DNA from: Reichenbachiella agarivorans
GTDB taxonomy: Bacteria; Bacteroidota; Bacteroidia; Cytophagales; Cyclobacteriaceae
Assembly (NCBI RefSeq): GCF_025502585.1
Contig: NZ_CP106679.1
Coordinates: forward strand, 2,449,501-2,513,500
DNA: 64,000 bases
Direction: 5' to 3'
The notes beneath the pieces were generated by a model, which saw nothing but the letters and a program-made list of their open reading frames with translations, was not told the origin of the DNA and made no database searches. Positions 16,179 to 26,075 of the stretch are shown here, piece by piece; the first letter of the stretch is position 1; each line of letters opens with the position of its first letter. The position numbers and the translations under genes are program-made.

Positions 16179-17641
16179 TGAAAATACTAAAGGACATATT
16201 GTACAACGTCAACCTTACCTCGGTGTCTGGCAACATGAACATCGAGATAGCTGACGTGTGCTTTGACTCCAGAGCGGTCAAGGCAGGAAGTCTTTTTGTG
16301 GCTGTCAAGGGTACCCAAGTCGATGGACATGAGTACATCGAAAGGGCGATTGCGAACGGTGCTGTAGCAGTCGTGTGTCAAGAAATGCCGCTGTTGCCAG
16401 ATAGGTCGGTCACTTTTGTTGAGACTGCTGAGACACATAGAGCCTTGGGCTTTATTGCTTCCAATTTCTATGGCAATCCATCCAAAAAATTAAAGCTGGT
16501 AGGAGTAACTGGCACCAATGGCAAGACTACTACAGTCACTTTGCTGTTCAGATTGTTTAGGTCTCTGGGACACAATGTGGGATTGCTCTCCACAGTCAAA
16601 AACCAAATCAATGATCGCACGATCAAGGCCAGTCATACCACACCTGATCAAGTTTCTCTCAATAGGTTGTTGAAAGAGATGGTAGATGAAGGCTGTGAAT
16701 ATGCCTTTATGGAAGTGAGTTCGCATGCCATTGATCAAGGGAGGATCGCAGGATTGGAGTTTGCAGGAGCAGTGTTTATGAATATCAGTCATGATCACTT
16801 GGACTATCATTTGACATTCGACAATTACATCCAAACCAAAAAGAAATTATTTGATTCGCTGCCTGCTACGGCATTTGCCTTGGTCAACCTAGATGACAAG
16901 AGAGGTCAAATCATGACACAAAATACCAAAGCTACACAGTATGCTTTTGGTCTCAAGTTTATGACGGATTACAAAGCCAAAATCATCACCAACAGCTACC
17001 AAGGTTTGGAGCTGGATATCAATGGTCAGAGCGTGTGGTTCAGATTGATTGGCAAGTTCAATGCCTACAATCTGTTGGCGGTATTTGCGGTAGCAGATCT
17101 TTTGGGAGAGGAGCAAAGCGAAGTGTTGATGATGCTCTCAGGGATCGAAACCGCTCCCGGGCGATTCGAAGCAGTGAATACGGACTCATCTGTGCGGGCG
17201 ATTGTGGATTATGCACATACGCCCGATGCGCTGGAGAATGTACTGCAGACGATAGATTCGTTCCGAACAGGGAATGAAAAGGTGATTACAGTGGTAGGAT
17301 GTGGTGGAGATCGCGATCGCGAAAAGCGCCCAGTGATGGCTTCTATTGCTGCCAAGTGGAGTGACAAGGTGATTTTTACCGATGACAATCCACGCAATGA
17401 GAATCCAGACATGATCATCAAAGAAATGATGGGAGGCATAGGGCCGACATTTGTCAAGAAGACCCTGATCATCAGAGACAGGAGAGAGGCGATCAAGACC
17501 GCATGTTCGCTAGCCAGTGACCATGATATTATTTTGGTAGCAGGCAAAGGACACGAAACTTACCAAGAGATCAAGGGCGTGAGACACGACTTTGATGACA
17601 GAGCGATATTAAGAGAAATGTTAGAACTATTTAAGGACTAA
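16178..17641 (+). CDS. murE: UDP-MurNAc-L-Ala-D-Glu:meso-diaminopimelate ligase
   Basis: A 487-residue Mur ligase that adds the third amino acid to the peptidoglycan stem peptide in the cytoplasm. The ATP loop GVTGTNGKTTT lies at residues 109-119. The DNPR motif at residues 403-406 is the signature of enzymes that choose meso-diaminopimelate rather than lysine, so the wall should be of DAP type. The C-terminal domain has AGKGHETYQ. The GTG start overlaps the ftsI stop (TAGTG) and gives the family length. Confidence 0.97.
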   Translation: MKILKDILYNVNLTSVSGNMNIEIADVCFDSRAVKAGSLFVAVKGTQVDGHEYIERAIANGAVAVVCQEMPLLPDRSVTFVETAETHRALGFIASNFYGNPSKKLKLVGVTGTNGKTTTVTLLFRLFRSLGHNVGLLSTVKNQINDRTIKASHTTPDQVSLNRLLKEMVDEGCEYAFMEVSSHAIDQGRIAGLEFAGAVFMNISHDHLDYHLTFDNYIQTKKKLFDSLPATAFALVNLDDKRGQIMTQNTKATQYAFGLKFMTDYKAKIITNSYQGLELDINGQSVWFRLIGKFNAYNLLAVFAVADLLGEEQSEVLMMLSGIETAPGRFEAVNTDSSVRAIVDYAHTPDALENVLQTIDSFRTGNEKVITVVGCGGDRDREKRPVMASIAAKWSDKVIFTDDNPRNENPDMIIKEMMGGIGPTFVKKTLIIRDRREAIKTACSLASDHDIILVAGKGHETYQEIKGVRHDFDDRAILREMLELFKD

Positions 17642-17644
17642 AGA

Positions 17645-18859
17645 ATGCTATACTATCTATTTGATTATCTCGAAAAAGAATTCAATCTGGCAGGCGCTGG
17701 GGTGTTTCAGTACATCTCTTTTCGTGCAGGTCTAGCGATAGCTTTGTCCTTGTTGATTACCATTTTCTTTGGGAAGAAAATTATAGAAATGCTGCAGCGG
17801 CAGCAGATGGGAGAGTCTATCAGAGACCTAGGATTGCAAGGTCAGATGGAAAAGAAAGGAACGCCTACCATGGGAGGCATCATGATTATCGCAGCGATTG
17901 TCATTCCTACTTTGTTGGTGGCTAAATTGGATAACATCTACGTCATTTTGTTGATTGTGACAGCACTTTGGATGGGGGTGATTGGTTTTGTAGATGATTA
18001 TCTCAAAATCAAGAAGAAGAACAAAGATGGTCTATCGGGTCGCTTCAAAATCATCGGCCAGGTGATGATCGGCTTGATCGTAGGGATTACCATGGTCATG
18101 CACAGTGATATAGATGTGAGGAATTTCCCTCATTCAAGAGATACGACACTCAGGTTTGAAGAAAGATTCTCTGATTATGAGGATCAGAAAAGTACAATTA
18201 CTACCATTCCTTTCGTCAAAAACAATGAGTTTGACTATGAGTGGTTATTGCCTGATTTCTTAGATCCATACACCGATGTTTTGTATGTGTTGGTGGTGAT
18301 TTTTATCGTCACGGCGGTGTCTAATGGAGCCAACATCACTGACGGACTGGATGGTTTGGCAGCAGGCACTTCGGCGATCATCGGGATTGCTTTGGCGATA
18401 CTCGCTTATGTATCGGGCAACGTGATCTTCGCGGATTACCTCAACATCATGTACATCCCCGGCTCGGGCGAAACGGTGGTGTTTGCATTGGCATTTGTGG
18501 GTGCTTGCGTTGGTTTCTTGTGGTACAATTCCTATCCCGCGCAGGTTTTTATGGGTGATACAGGGAGTCTCTCTCTTGGTGGTGTGATTGCTGTGATGGC
18601 ATTCCTGATTAGAAAAGAATTATTGATTCCAATACTCTGTGGAATCTTCGTGATCGAAAACCTGTCTGTGATCATACAGGTGAGTTATTTCAGATATACT
18701 AAAAAGAAATACGGTGAAGGGAGAAGGGTCTTTTTGATGGCTCCTCTGCACCACCATTATCAGAAAAAGGGAATACATGAAACCAAAATCGTGACACGAT
18801 TTTGGACGACTGGGATTCTGCTAGCGATTTTGACATTGGTAACATTGAAGTTGAGATAA
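17645..18859 (+). CDS. mraY: phospho-N-acetylmuramoyl-pentapeptide-transferase
   Basis: A 404-residue integral membrane enzyme that transfers phospho-MurNAc-pentapeptide to undecaprenyl phosphate, forming lipid I. Typical blocks are [46 protein letters not shown] with catalytic Asp residues, [13 protein letters not shown] and [11 protein letters not shown]. An insertion of about 40 residues between roughly 155 and 205 is charged and probably periplasmic, as in other Bacteroidota MraY proteins. It lies 3 bases after murE and abuts murD with no gap. Confidence 0.97.
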   Translation: MLYYLFDYLEKEFNLAGAGVFQYISFRAGLAIALSLLITIFFGKKIIEMLQRQQMGESIRDLGLQGQMEKKGTPTMGGIMIIAAIVIPTLLVAKLDNIYVILLIVTALWMGVIGFVDDYLKIKKKNKDGLSGRFKIIGQVMIGLIVGITMVMHSDIDVRNFPHSRDTTLRFEERFSDYEDQKSTITTIPFVKNNEFDYEWLLPDFLDPYTDVLYVLVVIFIVTAVSNGANITDGLDGLAAGTSAIIGIALAILAYVSGNVIFADYLNIMYIPGSGETVVFALAFVGACVGFLWYNSYPAQVFMGDTGSLSLGGVIAVMAFLIRKELLIPILCGIFVIENLSVIIQVSYFRYTKKKYGEGRRVFLMAPLHHHYQKKGIHETKIVTRFWTTGILLAILTLVTLKLR

Positions 18860-20233
18860 GTGAATACGGGCAGCAAACATAGCATAGCAATATTGGGCAG
18901 CGGCGAAAGCGGCATGGGAGCATTGCGTCTGGCTGTGAAGCAGGGATTGTCTGTGTTCTTGTCAGACGGCGGCTCAATCGCAGAAGCCAAAAAAGCAGAA
19001 ATCACGGCACTTGGAGCAAACTTTGAAGAAGGAGGACATAGCATAGAACTGATCAAAAAGTACCCAGAAGTTGTCAAAAGCCCTGGTATCCCTGAGAAAG
19101 CACAGATCATCAAAGACATCAGAGCAGCAGCGATCCCAGTGATCTCTGAGATAGAATTTGCCAGCAGATACACAAGCGCCAAAATCGTGGGTATCACAGG
19201 ATCTAATGGCAAAACCACGACGACCCTCTTGACTACTCATTTGCTGAAAAGCGGGGGACTCCATGTCGAGTCAGCTGGTAATGTAGGAAACAGTTTCTGT
19301 GACTTGTTGTTGAATGCTACCCCTGACGTGATCGTTTTGGAGTTGAGCAGTTTTCAGTTAGATGATATAGCAGCTTTCAAACCTGATGTGGCTATTCTGC
19401 TCAATGTGACGGCAGATCACTTGGATCGCTACAACTACAAAATGGCCAATTATGCAGCGGCCAAATTCAGAATATTCGAAAACATGACTGAAAACGGTCT
19501 TGCCATCACCAATGCAGATGATGCTTGGGTCTTTGGTCAAGTAGCCAAATTAGCTACTCGCCAAAACTTGTTTTCGGTTCAAAACCGAATCCATGGTGGG
19601 GCATACTTTGATGCGGATCATTTGATTTTTGATACGGAGAAAGACATTGAAATCATCCCAACAGATGAATTGCCCTTGATCGGCAAGCACAATTATTACA
19701 ACCAGATGGCGGCTATTCTGACGGCTATCGAGTTGGGTGTTTCTTTCCATGATATTGTGAAAGGATTGAAGACCTTCGTCAATGCAGCACATCGACTGGA
19801 GAAAGTGGCCGTGATAGAGGAGGTTACTTTCATCAATGACTCCAAAGCCACAAATGTCGATGCGGTGTTTTATGCGCTGGATGCGATGAATGCAGATGTG
19901 ATTTGGATCGCTGGTGGTGTGAATAAAGGAAATGATTACGCGCAAATCAAGTCTTTGGTGCAAACCAAAGTCAAAGGGTTGGTTTGTCTAGGCACAGACA
20001 ATGCACACCTGATCGATGAGTTTTCGACAGATGTCGAAAAAATAGAAGAAGTACAGTCTGCGGAGGCTGCTATTCACTTGGCTTTTGAGTGGGCCAAGTC
20101 TGGAGACATCGTATTGCTCTCTCCAGCCTGCGCGAGTTTTGATTTGTTCAAAAACTACGAAGATCGTGGTGCTCAATTCAAGGCAGCGACATTGAAATTA
20201 AAAGAAAGTCAATCTAAAACATTGCGATCATGA
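18860..20233 (+). CDS. murD: UDP-MurNAc-L-Ala:D-glutamate ligase
   Basis: A 457-residue cytoplasmic Mur ligase that adds D-glutamate to UDP-MurNAc-L-Ala. It begins with a Rossmann-like ILGSGESGMGALRLA, has the ATP loop GITGSNGKTTTT, the family block LELSSFQLDD, and INDSKATNVDAV in the central domain. The GTG start directly follows the mraY stop, and the frame overlaps ftsW by four bases. The length is normal. Confidence 0.97.
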   Translation: MNTGSKHSIAILGSGESGMGALRLAVKQGLSVFLSDGGSIAEAKKAEITALGANFEEGGHSIELIKKYPEVVKSPGIPEKAQIIKDIRAAAIPVISEIEFASRYTSAKIVGITGSNGKTTTTLLTTHLLKSGGLHVESAGNVGNSFCDLLLNATPDVIVLELSSFQLDDIAAFKPDVAILLNVTADHLDRYNYKMANYAAAKFRIFENMTENGLAITNADDAWVFGQVAKLATRQNLFSVQNRIHGGAYFDADHLIFDTEKDIEIIPTDELPLIGKHNYYNQMAAILTAIELGVSFHDIVKGLKTFVNAAHRLEKVAVIEEVTFINDSKATNVDAVFYALDAMNADVIWIAGGVNKGNDYAQIKSLVQTKVKGLVCLGTDNAHLIDEFSTDVEKIEEVQSAEAAIHLAFEWAKSGDIVLLSPACASFDLFKNYEDRGAQFKAATLKLKESQSKTLRS

Positions 20234-21396
20234 TCAAAGAATGGACTGACAAGCATATCAAAGGAGACCCAGTGATTTGGTTCATTGTGATCACCCTGTC
20301 TGTGCTCAGTATCTTGGTGGTGTATAGCGCGACGGGTACTTTGGCCTACAACAGGATGGAAGGCAATACCGAGCATTACCTGATCAAACACTCTATGCTG
20401 GTAGGGTTGAGCTGGTTTGCGATGTGGGTCGCGCATAAGATTGACTATAGATATTATTCCAAATTGTCAAGAATGGCACTATGGCTTTCGGTACCCCTGT
20501 TGTTTATCACGTGGAAATTCGGGGTAAATATCAACGAAGCATCTAGGTGGATCACTGTACCATTCATCAATCAGGCATTTCAACCATCGGATTTGGCACA
20601 ATTCGCACTGATAGTGACTTTGGCATCCATGCTCGCCAAGCGTCAGGACAATATTGATGACATCAAAGAATCATTGATTCCGATGTTGCTATGGATTGGG
20701 TTGATCTGTGGATTGATTGCCATGACAAACCTGTCCACTGCTGCCTTGATTTTTGCCACTTGTATGTTGGTGATGTTCATTGGTCGAGTACCGATCAAAT
20801 ATTTGGCTTTGCTGCTTTTGATTGGTGGGCTGGCAGGAGCTACTGCGATGGCGATTGGTCAGAGAGGTGGGACGGCAGTGCACAGGATAGAATCATTCCT
20901 CTCAGAGGACGACCTTCCTTTCCAGGCAGAGCAGTCTTACATCGCGATTGCCAATGGCGGATTGATCCGATTCGCTCCAGGCAAAAGCCAACAAAAGAAT
21001 TTTTTGCCTCATCCCTATTCGGATTTTATCTATGCGATCATCATCGAGGAATATGGGATGCTAGGTGGAGCAGTGGTGCTGTTTCTGTATTTGGCATTGC
21101 TCTATCGAGGCATGCGCATGGTGTCTACGAGTGAAAAGACTTATGGAGGGTTGCTAGCAGCTGGGCTGAGCTTCGCGCTGGTTTTGCAAGCGCTCGTCAA
21201 CATGGCCGTAGCTGTGGGATTGGTGCCGATTACTGGATTGACACTGCCTTTGGTCAGCATGGGAGGTACATCGCAGCTTTTCGTGGGCGTGGCGATTGGT
21301 ATCATCTTGAGCGTGAGCAGAGGAGAGTTGGAGGATATCGGGAGTACACCTGTGACAGAAAATAGAGTAAGGAAAGAAAAATTGGGCGTAGCATAA
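20230..21396 (+). CDS. ftsW: septal peptidoglycan glycosyltransferase FtsW (SEDS)
   Basis: A 388-residue SEDS-family polytopic protein with about ten membrane segments. Recognisable features are VVYSATGTLAY in the first segment, NEASRWITV, FQPSDLAQFALIVTLA and, near the end, GLVPITGLTLPLVSMGGTS, the conserved SEDS C-terminal block. FtsW polymerises lipid II in partnership with the class B PBP FtsI. The ATG overlaps the murD stop, and the stop overlaps murG by one base. Confidence 0.96.
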   Translation: MIKEWTDKHIKGDPVIWFIVITLSVLSILVVYSATGTLAYNRMEGNTEHYLIKHSMLVGLSWFAMWVAHKIDYRYYSKLSRMALWLSVPLLFITWKFGVNINEASRWITVPFINQAFQPSDLAQFALIVTLASMLAKRQDNIDDIKESLIPMLLWIGLICGLIAMTNLSTAALIFATCMLVMFIGRVPIKYLALLLLIGGLAGATAMAIGQRGGTAVHRIESFLSEDDLPFQAEQSYIAIANGGLIRFAPGKSQQKNFLPHPYSDFIYAIIIEEYGMLGGAVVLFLYLALLYRGMRMVSTSEKTYGGLLAAGLSFALVLQALVNMAVAVGLVPITGLTLPLVSMGGTSQLFVGVAIGIILSVSRGELEDIGSTPVTENRVRKEKLGVA

Positions 21397-22508
21397 TGTC
21401 AGGAGATAGAACATATCGCATCATGATCAGTGGAGGAGGTACAGGGGGACATATCTATCCTGCGATTTCTATTGCTAATGCTTTGAAGGAAAATTATCCA
21501 TCGACAGAGTTTTTATTCGTAGGAGCAAAGGGAAGGATGGAGATGGAAAAAGTGCCTGAGGCAGGTTATAAGATCGTAGGCCTGTGGATCAGCGGCTTGC
21601 AGAGAAGCTTGAAACTGAGCAACCTGATGTTTCCTCTGAAAGTCGTTGTGAGCATTTTGAAGTCTTTCTATTTGTTGAGGAAATTTAGACCTGATGTGGT
21701 CGTGGGAGTTGGCGGATATGCCAGTGGTCCCATGCTTTTTGCTGCTACGAAGAGAGGGATTCCTACTTTGATCCAAGAGCAAAATGGCTATGCAGGATTG
21801 ACTAATAAATTGCTGGCAAAACGGGTCGACAAGATCTGTGTGGCCTATGATGGCATGTCTCGTTTCTTTCCCAAAGACAGAATCATCTCTACAGGAAATC
21901 CTGTGAGAAATGACTTGCTGAATGTGGATGAAAAGAAGGCGCAAGGCTTGGCTCACTTTGGGTTTGACAGTGGCAAAAAGACCCTGTTGGTGATCGGTGG
22001 TAGCCTAGGCGCACGCACGATCAACAATGCATTGGCCGAAGGCGTGGAGAGGTTGCTTGCGCAGGGATTTCAAGTGCTATGGCAGACTGGCAAAATCTAT
22101 ATAGATGAGATGTTGGAGCGAACTGCTGCTTTGACCAGCCCATCACTGAAAGTGCTGCCTTTTATCAAAGAAATGGATTTGGCTTATGCCGCGGCAGATG
22201 TGATCATTTCAAGAGCAGGCGCTTCGTCGATCTCAGAACTGTGTTTGGTAGGCAAGCCGGTTATTTTTGTGCCATCTCCTAATGTGGCCGAAGATCATCA
22301 GACTAAAAACGCCCTTGCCATGGTGTCCAAAGAAGCCGCCGAACATGTGTCAGATCAGGTAGCCGGACAGCACTTGGTCAACGAGTCGATCTTGTTATTG
22401 ATGGACGAAGACAGGCAGCATTTGCTGATTAACAACATGAAAAAACTAGGCAAACCAAACGCCGCTAAAGATATCGCAAGAGAAATCATACAATTGGTAA
22501 AAGCATGA
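21396..22508 (+). CDS. murG: UDP-GlcNAc:lipid I GlcNAc transferase
   Basis: A 370-residue GT28 glycosyltransferase on the inner face of the membrane that converts lipid I to lipid II. The N-terminal glycine-rich loop is ISGGGTGGHIYPAISIA, the acceptor-side motif is GVGGYASGPML, the UDP-sugar site has IGGSLGARTIN, and ISRAGASSISELCLVGKPVI carries the donor-binding residues. Start and stop overlap its neighbours in the usual dcw manner. Confidence 0.97.
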   Translation: MSGDRTYRIMISGGGTGGHIYPAISIANALKENYPSTEFLFVGAKGRMEMEKVPEAGYKIVGLWISGLQRSLKLSNLMFPLKVVVSILKSFYLLRKFRPDVVVGVGGYASGPMLFAATKRGIPTLIQEQNGYAGLTNKLLAKRVDKICVAYDGMSRFFPKDRIISTGNPVRNDLLNVDEKKAQGLAHFGFDSGKKTLLVIGGSLGARTINNALAEGVERLLAQGFQVLWQTGKIYIDEMLERTAALTSPSLKVLPFIKEMDLAYAAADVIISRAGASSISELCLVGKPVIFVPSPNVAEDHQTKNALAMVSKEAAEHVSDQVAGQHLVNESILLLMDEDRQHLLINNMKKLGKPNAAKDIAREIIQLVKA

Positions 22509-23887
22509 AGCTAGAGGAAGTACATAGCGTTTATTTTTTAGGGATCGGAGGGATCGGGATGAGTGCCATCGCAAGATGGTTTCATGCCAATGGTTACTTC
22601 GTGTCTGGCTATGACAAGACTTCAACCGTGCTGACCAAGCAATTGGAAACCGAAGGGATCGTGATTCACTATACAGACGATGTGTCTTTGATTTCGGATA
22701 AAATCAAATCAGACAAGGTCGGTAGCTTGATCATATTTACGCCTGCTGTACCCAAGGATTTGAAAGAACTGGCCTACTTCAGAGCAGAAGGTTTTGAGGT
22801 ATTCAAGCGCTCGCAGGTGTTGGGGATGCTCACTCAGTCCAAGTTCACGATTGCAGTAGCGGGCACACATGGCAAGACAACCACTTCGTCTATGGTGGCG
22901 CATTTGCTCAAATCTATCGGAGTGGATTGTTCGGCCTTCATCGGTGGTATCATGACCAATTACAACTCTAACCTGCTGATCGGGACCAATGACGAGGTGA
23001 TGGTGGTAGAGGCGGACGAGTTTGATCGATCATTCTTGACTTTGCATCCAGACATTGCCATTATCACGGCGACTGATGCGGATCACTTGGATATCTATGG
23101 GGATAGAAATGCGCTGAAGGATTCCTTTAAGGATTTCATCAAAAACATCAAAGCCAATGGGACTTTGTTCTTGGAAGAAAAGGTAGCCAAGGATTTGGAT
23201 ATCCATAGCTTGGAAAATGTGTCTGTCGTGACCTATGGATTGAAAGAAGGGCAAATCAAGTCGACAAACTTGACGATTGACAATGGGGACTTTTATTTCG
23301 ATTGGGTATCTGCCAATCGCGAAATCAAAAACTTGAAACTGGCCATGCCAGGCTTCCACAATGTCTCCAATGCCTTGGCAGCTCTGTCTGCAGTGTCAGG
23401 CTTTGAGGACAGTGACGAAAAGATAAAAGCAGGATTGGCGAGTTACAAAGGGGTCAAGAGACGCTTTGAGTACATCATCAAGTCTGCAGATTGTGTATTC
23501 ATAGATGATTATGCACATCATCCTGAGGAGATCAGAGCCTTACTGGAGTCAGTCAGAGCGATCTATCCCGACAGAGAAATAACAGTGGTTTTTCAGCCAC
23601 ATTTGTTCAGCCGTACCCGAGATTTTATGGACGGTTTTGCAGAGAGCTTGTCGCTGGCGGATCACGTGGTTTTGTTGGATATCTATCCAGCCAGAGAGCT
23701 GCCGATTGAGGGGATTACCTCTGATGTGATCAAAGAGAAAATCAACACAAAATCTGTTCATTCCTATGTCAAGGATGATGTCCTAGATTATTTCGAGGCA
23801 CATCAGCCTGATTTGGTATTGACAGTGGGAGCAGGAGATATAGATACTTTGGTATTGCCTATCAAACAAAAACTAGAGAAGAAATGA
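22505..23887 (+). CDS. murC: UDP-MurNAc:L-alanine ligase
   Basis: A 460-residue Mur ligase that adds the first amino acid of the stem peptide. The nucleotide-sugar domain starts YFLGIGGIGMSAIARWF, the ATP loop is AGTHGKTTTSSM, and VVEADEFDRSFL and IDDYAHHPEEI are conserved catalytic-region blocks. The C-terminal domain has FQPHLFSRTRDFMDGFAES. It overlaps murG and ftsQ by four bases each. Confidence 0.97.
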   Translation: MKLEEVHSVYFLGIGGIGMSAIARWFHANGYFVSGYDKTSTVLTKQLETEGIVIHYTDDVSLISDKIKSDKVGSLIIFTPAVPKDLKELAYFRAEGFEVFKRSQVLGMLTQSKFTIAVAGTHGKTTTSSMVAHLLKSIGVDCSAFIGGIMTNYNSNLLIGTNDEVMVVEADEFDRSFLTLHPDIAIITATDADHLDIYGDRNALKDSFKDFIKNIKANGTLFLEEKVAKDLDIHSLENVSVVTYGLKEGQIKSTNLTIDNGDFYFDWVSANREIKNLKLAMPGFHNVSNALAALSAVSGFEDSDEKIKAGLASYKGVKRRFEYIIKSADCVFIDDYAHHPEEIRALLESVRAIYPDREITVVFQPHLFSRTRDFMDGFAESLSLADHVVLLDIYPARELPIEGITSDVIKEKINTKSVHSYVKDDVLDYFEAHQPDLVLTVGAGDIDTLVLPIKQKLEKK

Positions 23888-24651
23888 ATACACTACTAAA
23901 AATATGGAAGTCATTTCAGTTTGGCCTTGTCTTGCTTGGTTTGGTGATCATCATTGGGTTTACCAATGCGAGACATCATGATCGCTATGTCCGTGATGTG
24001 GTTGTCTCCATTGACAATCAATACAAGAACTACTTCATCGATCAGCAGGATGTGTTGAATCTGATTAATCAAGAGGGAAAAAACTACCTATTGACTAGTG
24101 ACATTGGCGCGTTGAATCTCAAAGAGTTGGAGCAGCGCATAGAGAGTCACCAGTTTGTGGAAGATGCTCAGGCCTACATGGATTTGAGTGGCAATCTCTC
24201 AGTAGATGTGAAGCAGAATAGACCTATCGCGCGCGTGATTACTCGAAAGGGAGAAGACTACTACATCGGTACCAAAGGAGACATTCTGCCAGAGTCCGCT
24301 CACTACACTGCTCGCGTGTTGTTGATCGAACTGGAAAACGAGTTTTGGCTCTCGGAGTTCAATATCAAGGATTCCAAAGGAGGAGAAGAAGTGTTTGAGT
24401 TGCTGGACTTCTTGGTGCATGACAAATTTTGGAACACACAGATCGCAGCGATGCGCATCGAAAAGGACATGGATATCCTATTGTATCCACAGGTCACCAA
24501 GCAGATCATCGAGTTTGGAAAGGCCGAAGAATTGGAAAGTAAATTCAGGAGACTGAAGACATTTTATAAAGAAATTTTGCCTTACAAAGGCTGGAACACT
24601 TACAACGCAGTGAACCTTAAATACAAAGATCAAATAGTCTGTAAACAATAA
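23884..24651 (+). CDS. ftsQ: division protein FtsQ
   Basis: A 255-residue bitopic membrane protein: a short cytoplasmic N-terminus, one membrane segment near residues 13-27 (GLVLLGLVIIIGFT), a POTRA-like region to about residue 110 and the beta domain after it. The POTRA-region pattern IDQQDVLNLINQEG and LEQRIESHQFVEDAQAYMD supports the family. It recruits later divisome proteins through FtsL. Position between murC and ftsA is canonical. Confidence 0.92.
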   Translation: MNTLLKIWKSFQFGLVLLGLVIIIGFTNARHHDRYVRDVVVSIDNQYKNYFIDQQDVLNLINQEGKNYLLTSDIGALNLKELEQRIESHQFVEDAQAYMDLSGNLSVDVKQNRPIARVITRKGEDYYIGTKGDILPESAHYTARVLLIELENEFWLSEFNIKDSKGGEEVFELLDFLVHDKFWNTQIAAMRIEKDMDILLYPQVTKQIIEFGKAEELESKFRRLKTFYKEILPYKGWNTYNAVNLKYKDQIVCKQ

Positions 24652-24656
24652 ATGGT

Positions 24657-25964
24657 ATGGAAAACAACGACATTATCGTAGGTCTGGACATAGGTACAAC
24701 AAAGATTTGTGCTATCGTCGGTAGAAAAAATGAGTTCGGAAAACTTGAAGTCTTGGGCATGGGCAAGGCGGTGTCTGATGGGGTCATCAGAGGCATCGTG
24801 ACCAACATCGACAAGACCATCAATGCCATCCGCAAGGCTGTGGCTGATGCAGAGGAGCAATCAGGAATCGATATCCGTGTGGTCAATGTAGGTATAGCAG
24901 GCCAGCACATCCGCAGCTCTGTGCATCATGGATCGATCATCAGACACTCGTCTGACGATGAGATCACCATAGAGGATGTGAAGAGACTCACCAACGACAT
25001 GCACAAGATCGTCATCCCTCCAGGGAGTGAGATTATCCATGTGATGCCACAGGACTACATCGTAGACTATGAAGAAGGAATCAAAGATCCCGTGGGGATG
25101 TCAGGCGTGAGATTGGAAGCAGATTTCCACATCATCACAGCACAAACCAACGCGATCCAAAACATCAACAAGTGTGTGCGTCGCGCAGGCTTGGAGATAG
25201 AAAATTTGATCTTGGAGCCATTGGCATCCAGCCTTTCGGTCCTCAGTGATGAGGAGAAGGAAGCAGGCGTGTGTTTGGTAGACATTGGAGGCGGTACCAC
25301 AGACATCGCTATTTTCCATGAGAGCATCATTCGACACACCTCTGTGATACCATTCGGAGGCAACATCATCACTTCAGACATCAAAGATGGCTGCAATGTG
25401 TTGAATCATCAGGCTGAAATATTGAAGACCAAGTTTGGACAGGCACTCTCTGAGATGGCCAATGATAACGAGGTAGTATCTATACCAGGATTGAAAAACC
25501 GTGATCCAAAAGAAATATCAGTGAAGAATTTGGCTCGTATCATCGAAGCGAGGATGGAAGAAATCATCGAGATGGTACACACCAAAGTCATCACCAGTGG
25601 ATATGAAAACAAACTGGCAGGCGGTATTGTAATCACAGGTGGAGGCTCGCAATTGGTATCTATCAAGCAGCTGTTTGAATACATGACAGGTTTGGATGCC
25701 AGAATTGGATTCCCTAACGAACATCTCGGCAAGAGCAAGGTAGACAGCATCAAGAGTCCCATGTATGCAACCTCAGTAGGGTTGGTACTATGTGGCTTCA
25801 AGGCGCTAGATGACAGAGACAACAACAGGTTCTTTGTTGACAATGCAGCGGTCAAGAGTTATGACAAGAGAAAACAAACTGATGCAGGATCGGATAGTAT
25901 TTTCAAGAAGATCTTGGAAAAAACGAAAGGAATCCTGATAGACGATTTTGAAGAAAGAAAATAA
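24657..25964 (+). CDS. ftsA: cell division actin-like ATPase FtsA
   Basis: A 435-residue actin-fold protein that tethers FtsZ to the membrane. The phosphate-1 loop is IIVGLDIGTTKICAIVG, the 1C domain lies around residues 85-165, and the second phosphate motif is LVDIGGGTTDIAIF with an adenosine motif ITGGGSQL. The C-terminal stretch after residue 385 is charged and ends KILEKTKGILIDDFEERK, containing the short amphipathic helix expected for membrane attachment. It follows ftsQ by five bases; a 111-base gap separates it from ftsZ. Confidence 0.96.
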   Translation: MENNDIIVGLDIGTTKICAIVGRKNEFGKLEVLGMGKAVSDGVIRGIVTNIDKTINAIRKAVADAEEQSGIDIRVVNVGIAGQHIRSSVHHGSIIRHSSDDEITIEDVKRLTNDMHKIVIPPGSEIIHVMPQDYIVDYEEGIKDPVGMSGVRLEADFHIITAQTNAIQNINKCVRRAGLEIENLILEPLASSLSVLSDEEKEAGVCLVDIGGGTTDIAIFHESIIRHTSVIPFGGNIITSDIKDGCNVLNHQAEILKTKFGQALSEMANDNEVVSIPGLKNRDPKEISVKNLARIIEARMEEIIEMVHTKVITSGYENKLAGGIVITGGGSQLVSIKQLFEYMTGLDARIGFPNEHLGKSKVDSIKSPMYATSVGLVLCGFKALDDRDNNRFFVDNAAVKSYDKRKQTDAGSDSIFKKILEKTKGILIDDFEERK

Positions 25965-26075
25965 TAGCTCATTCACCGAGAGGTGAGGGTGGTACTATGA
26001 GGCTCAACAGATTAGATCCACTTAAAACAGCTATTGAATAAACAATAATTAAGACAGAATTAAACTAAAACAGAC
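25965..26075 (+). promoter_or_regulatory. ftsA-ftsZ spacer with small hairpin
   Basis: It is by far the largest gap in the dcw cluster. TCACC-GAGA-GGTGA at 25973-25986 is a 5-bp stem with a GNRA-type loop. The spacer could hold a separate ftsZ promoter or tune translation; no clear TAnnTTTG box is visible. Confidence 0.35.
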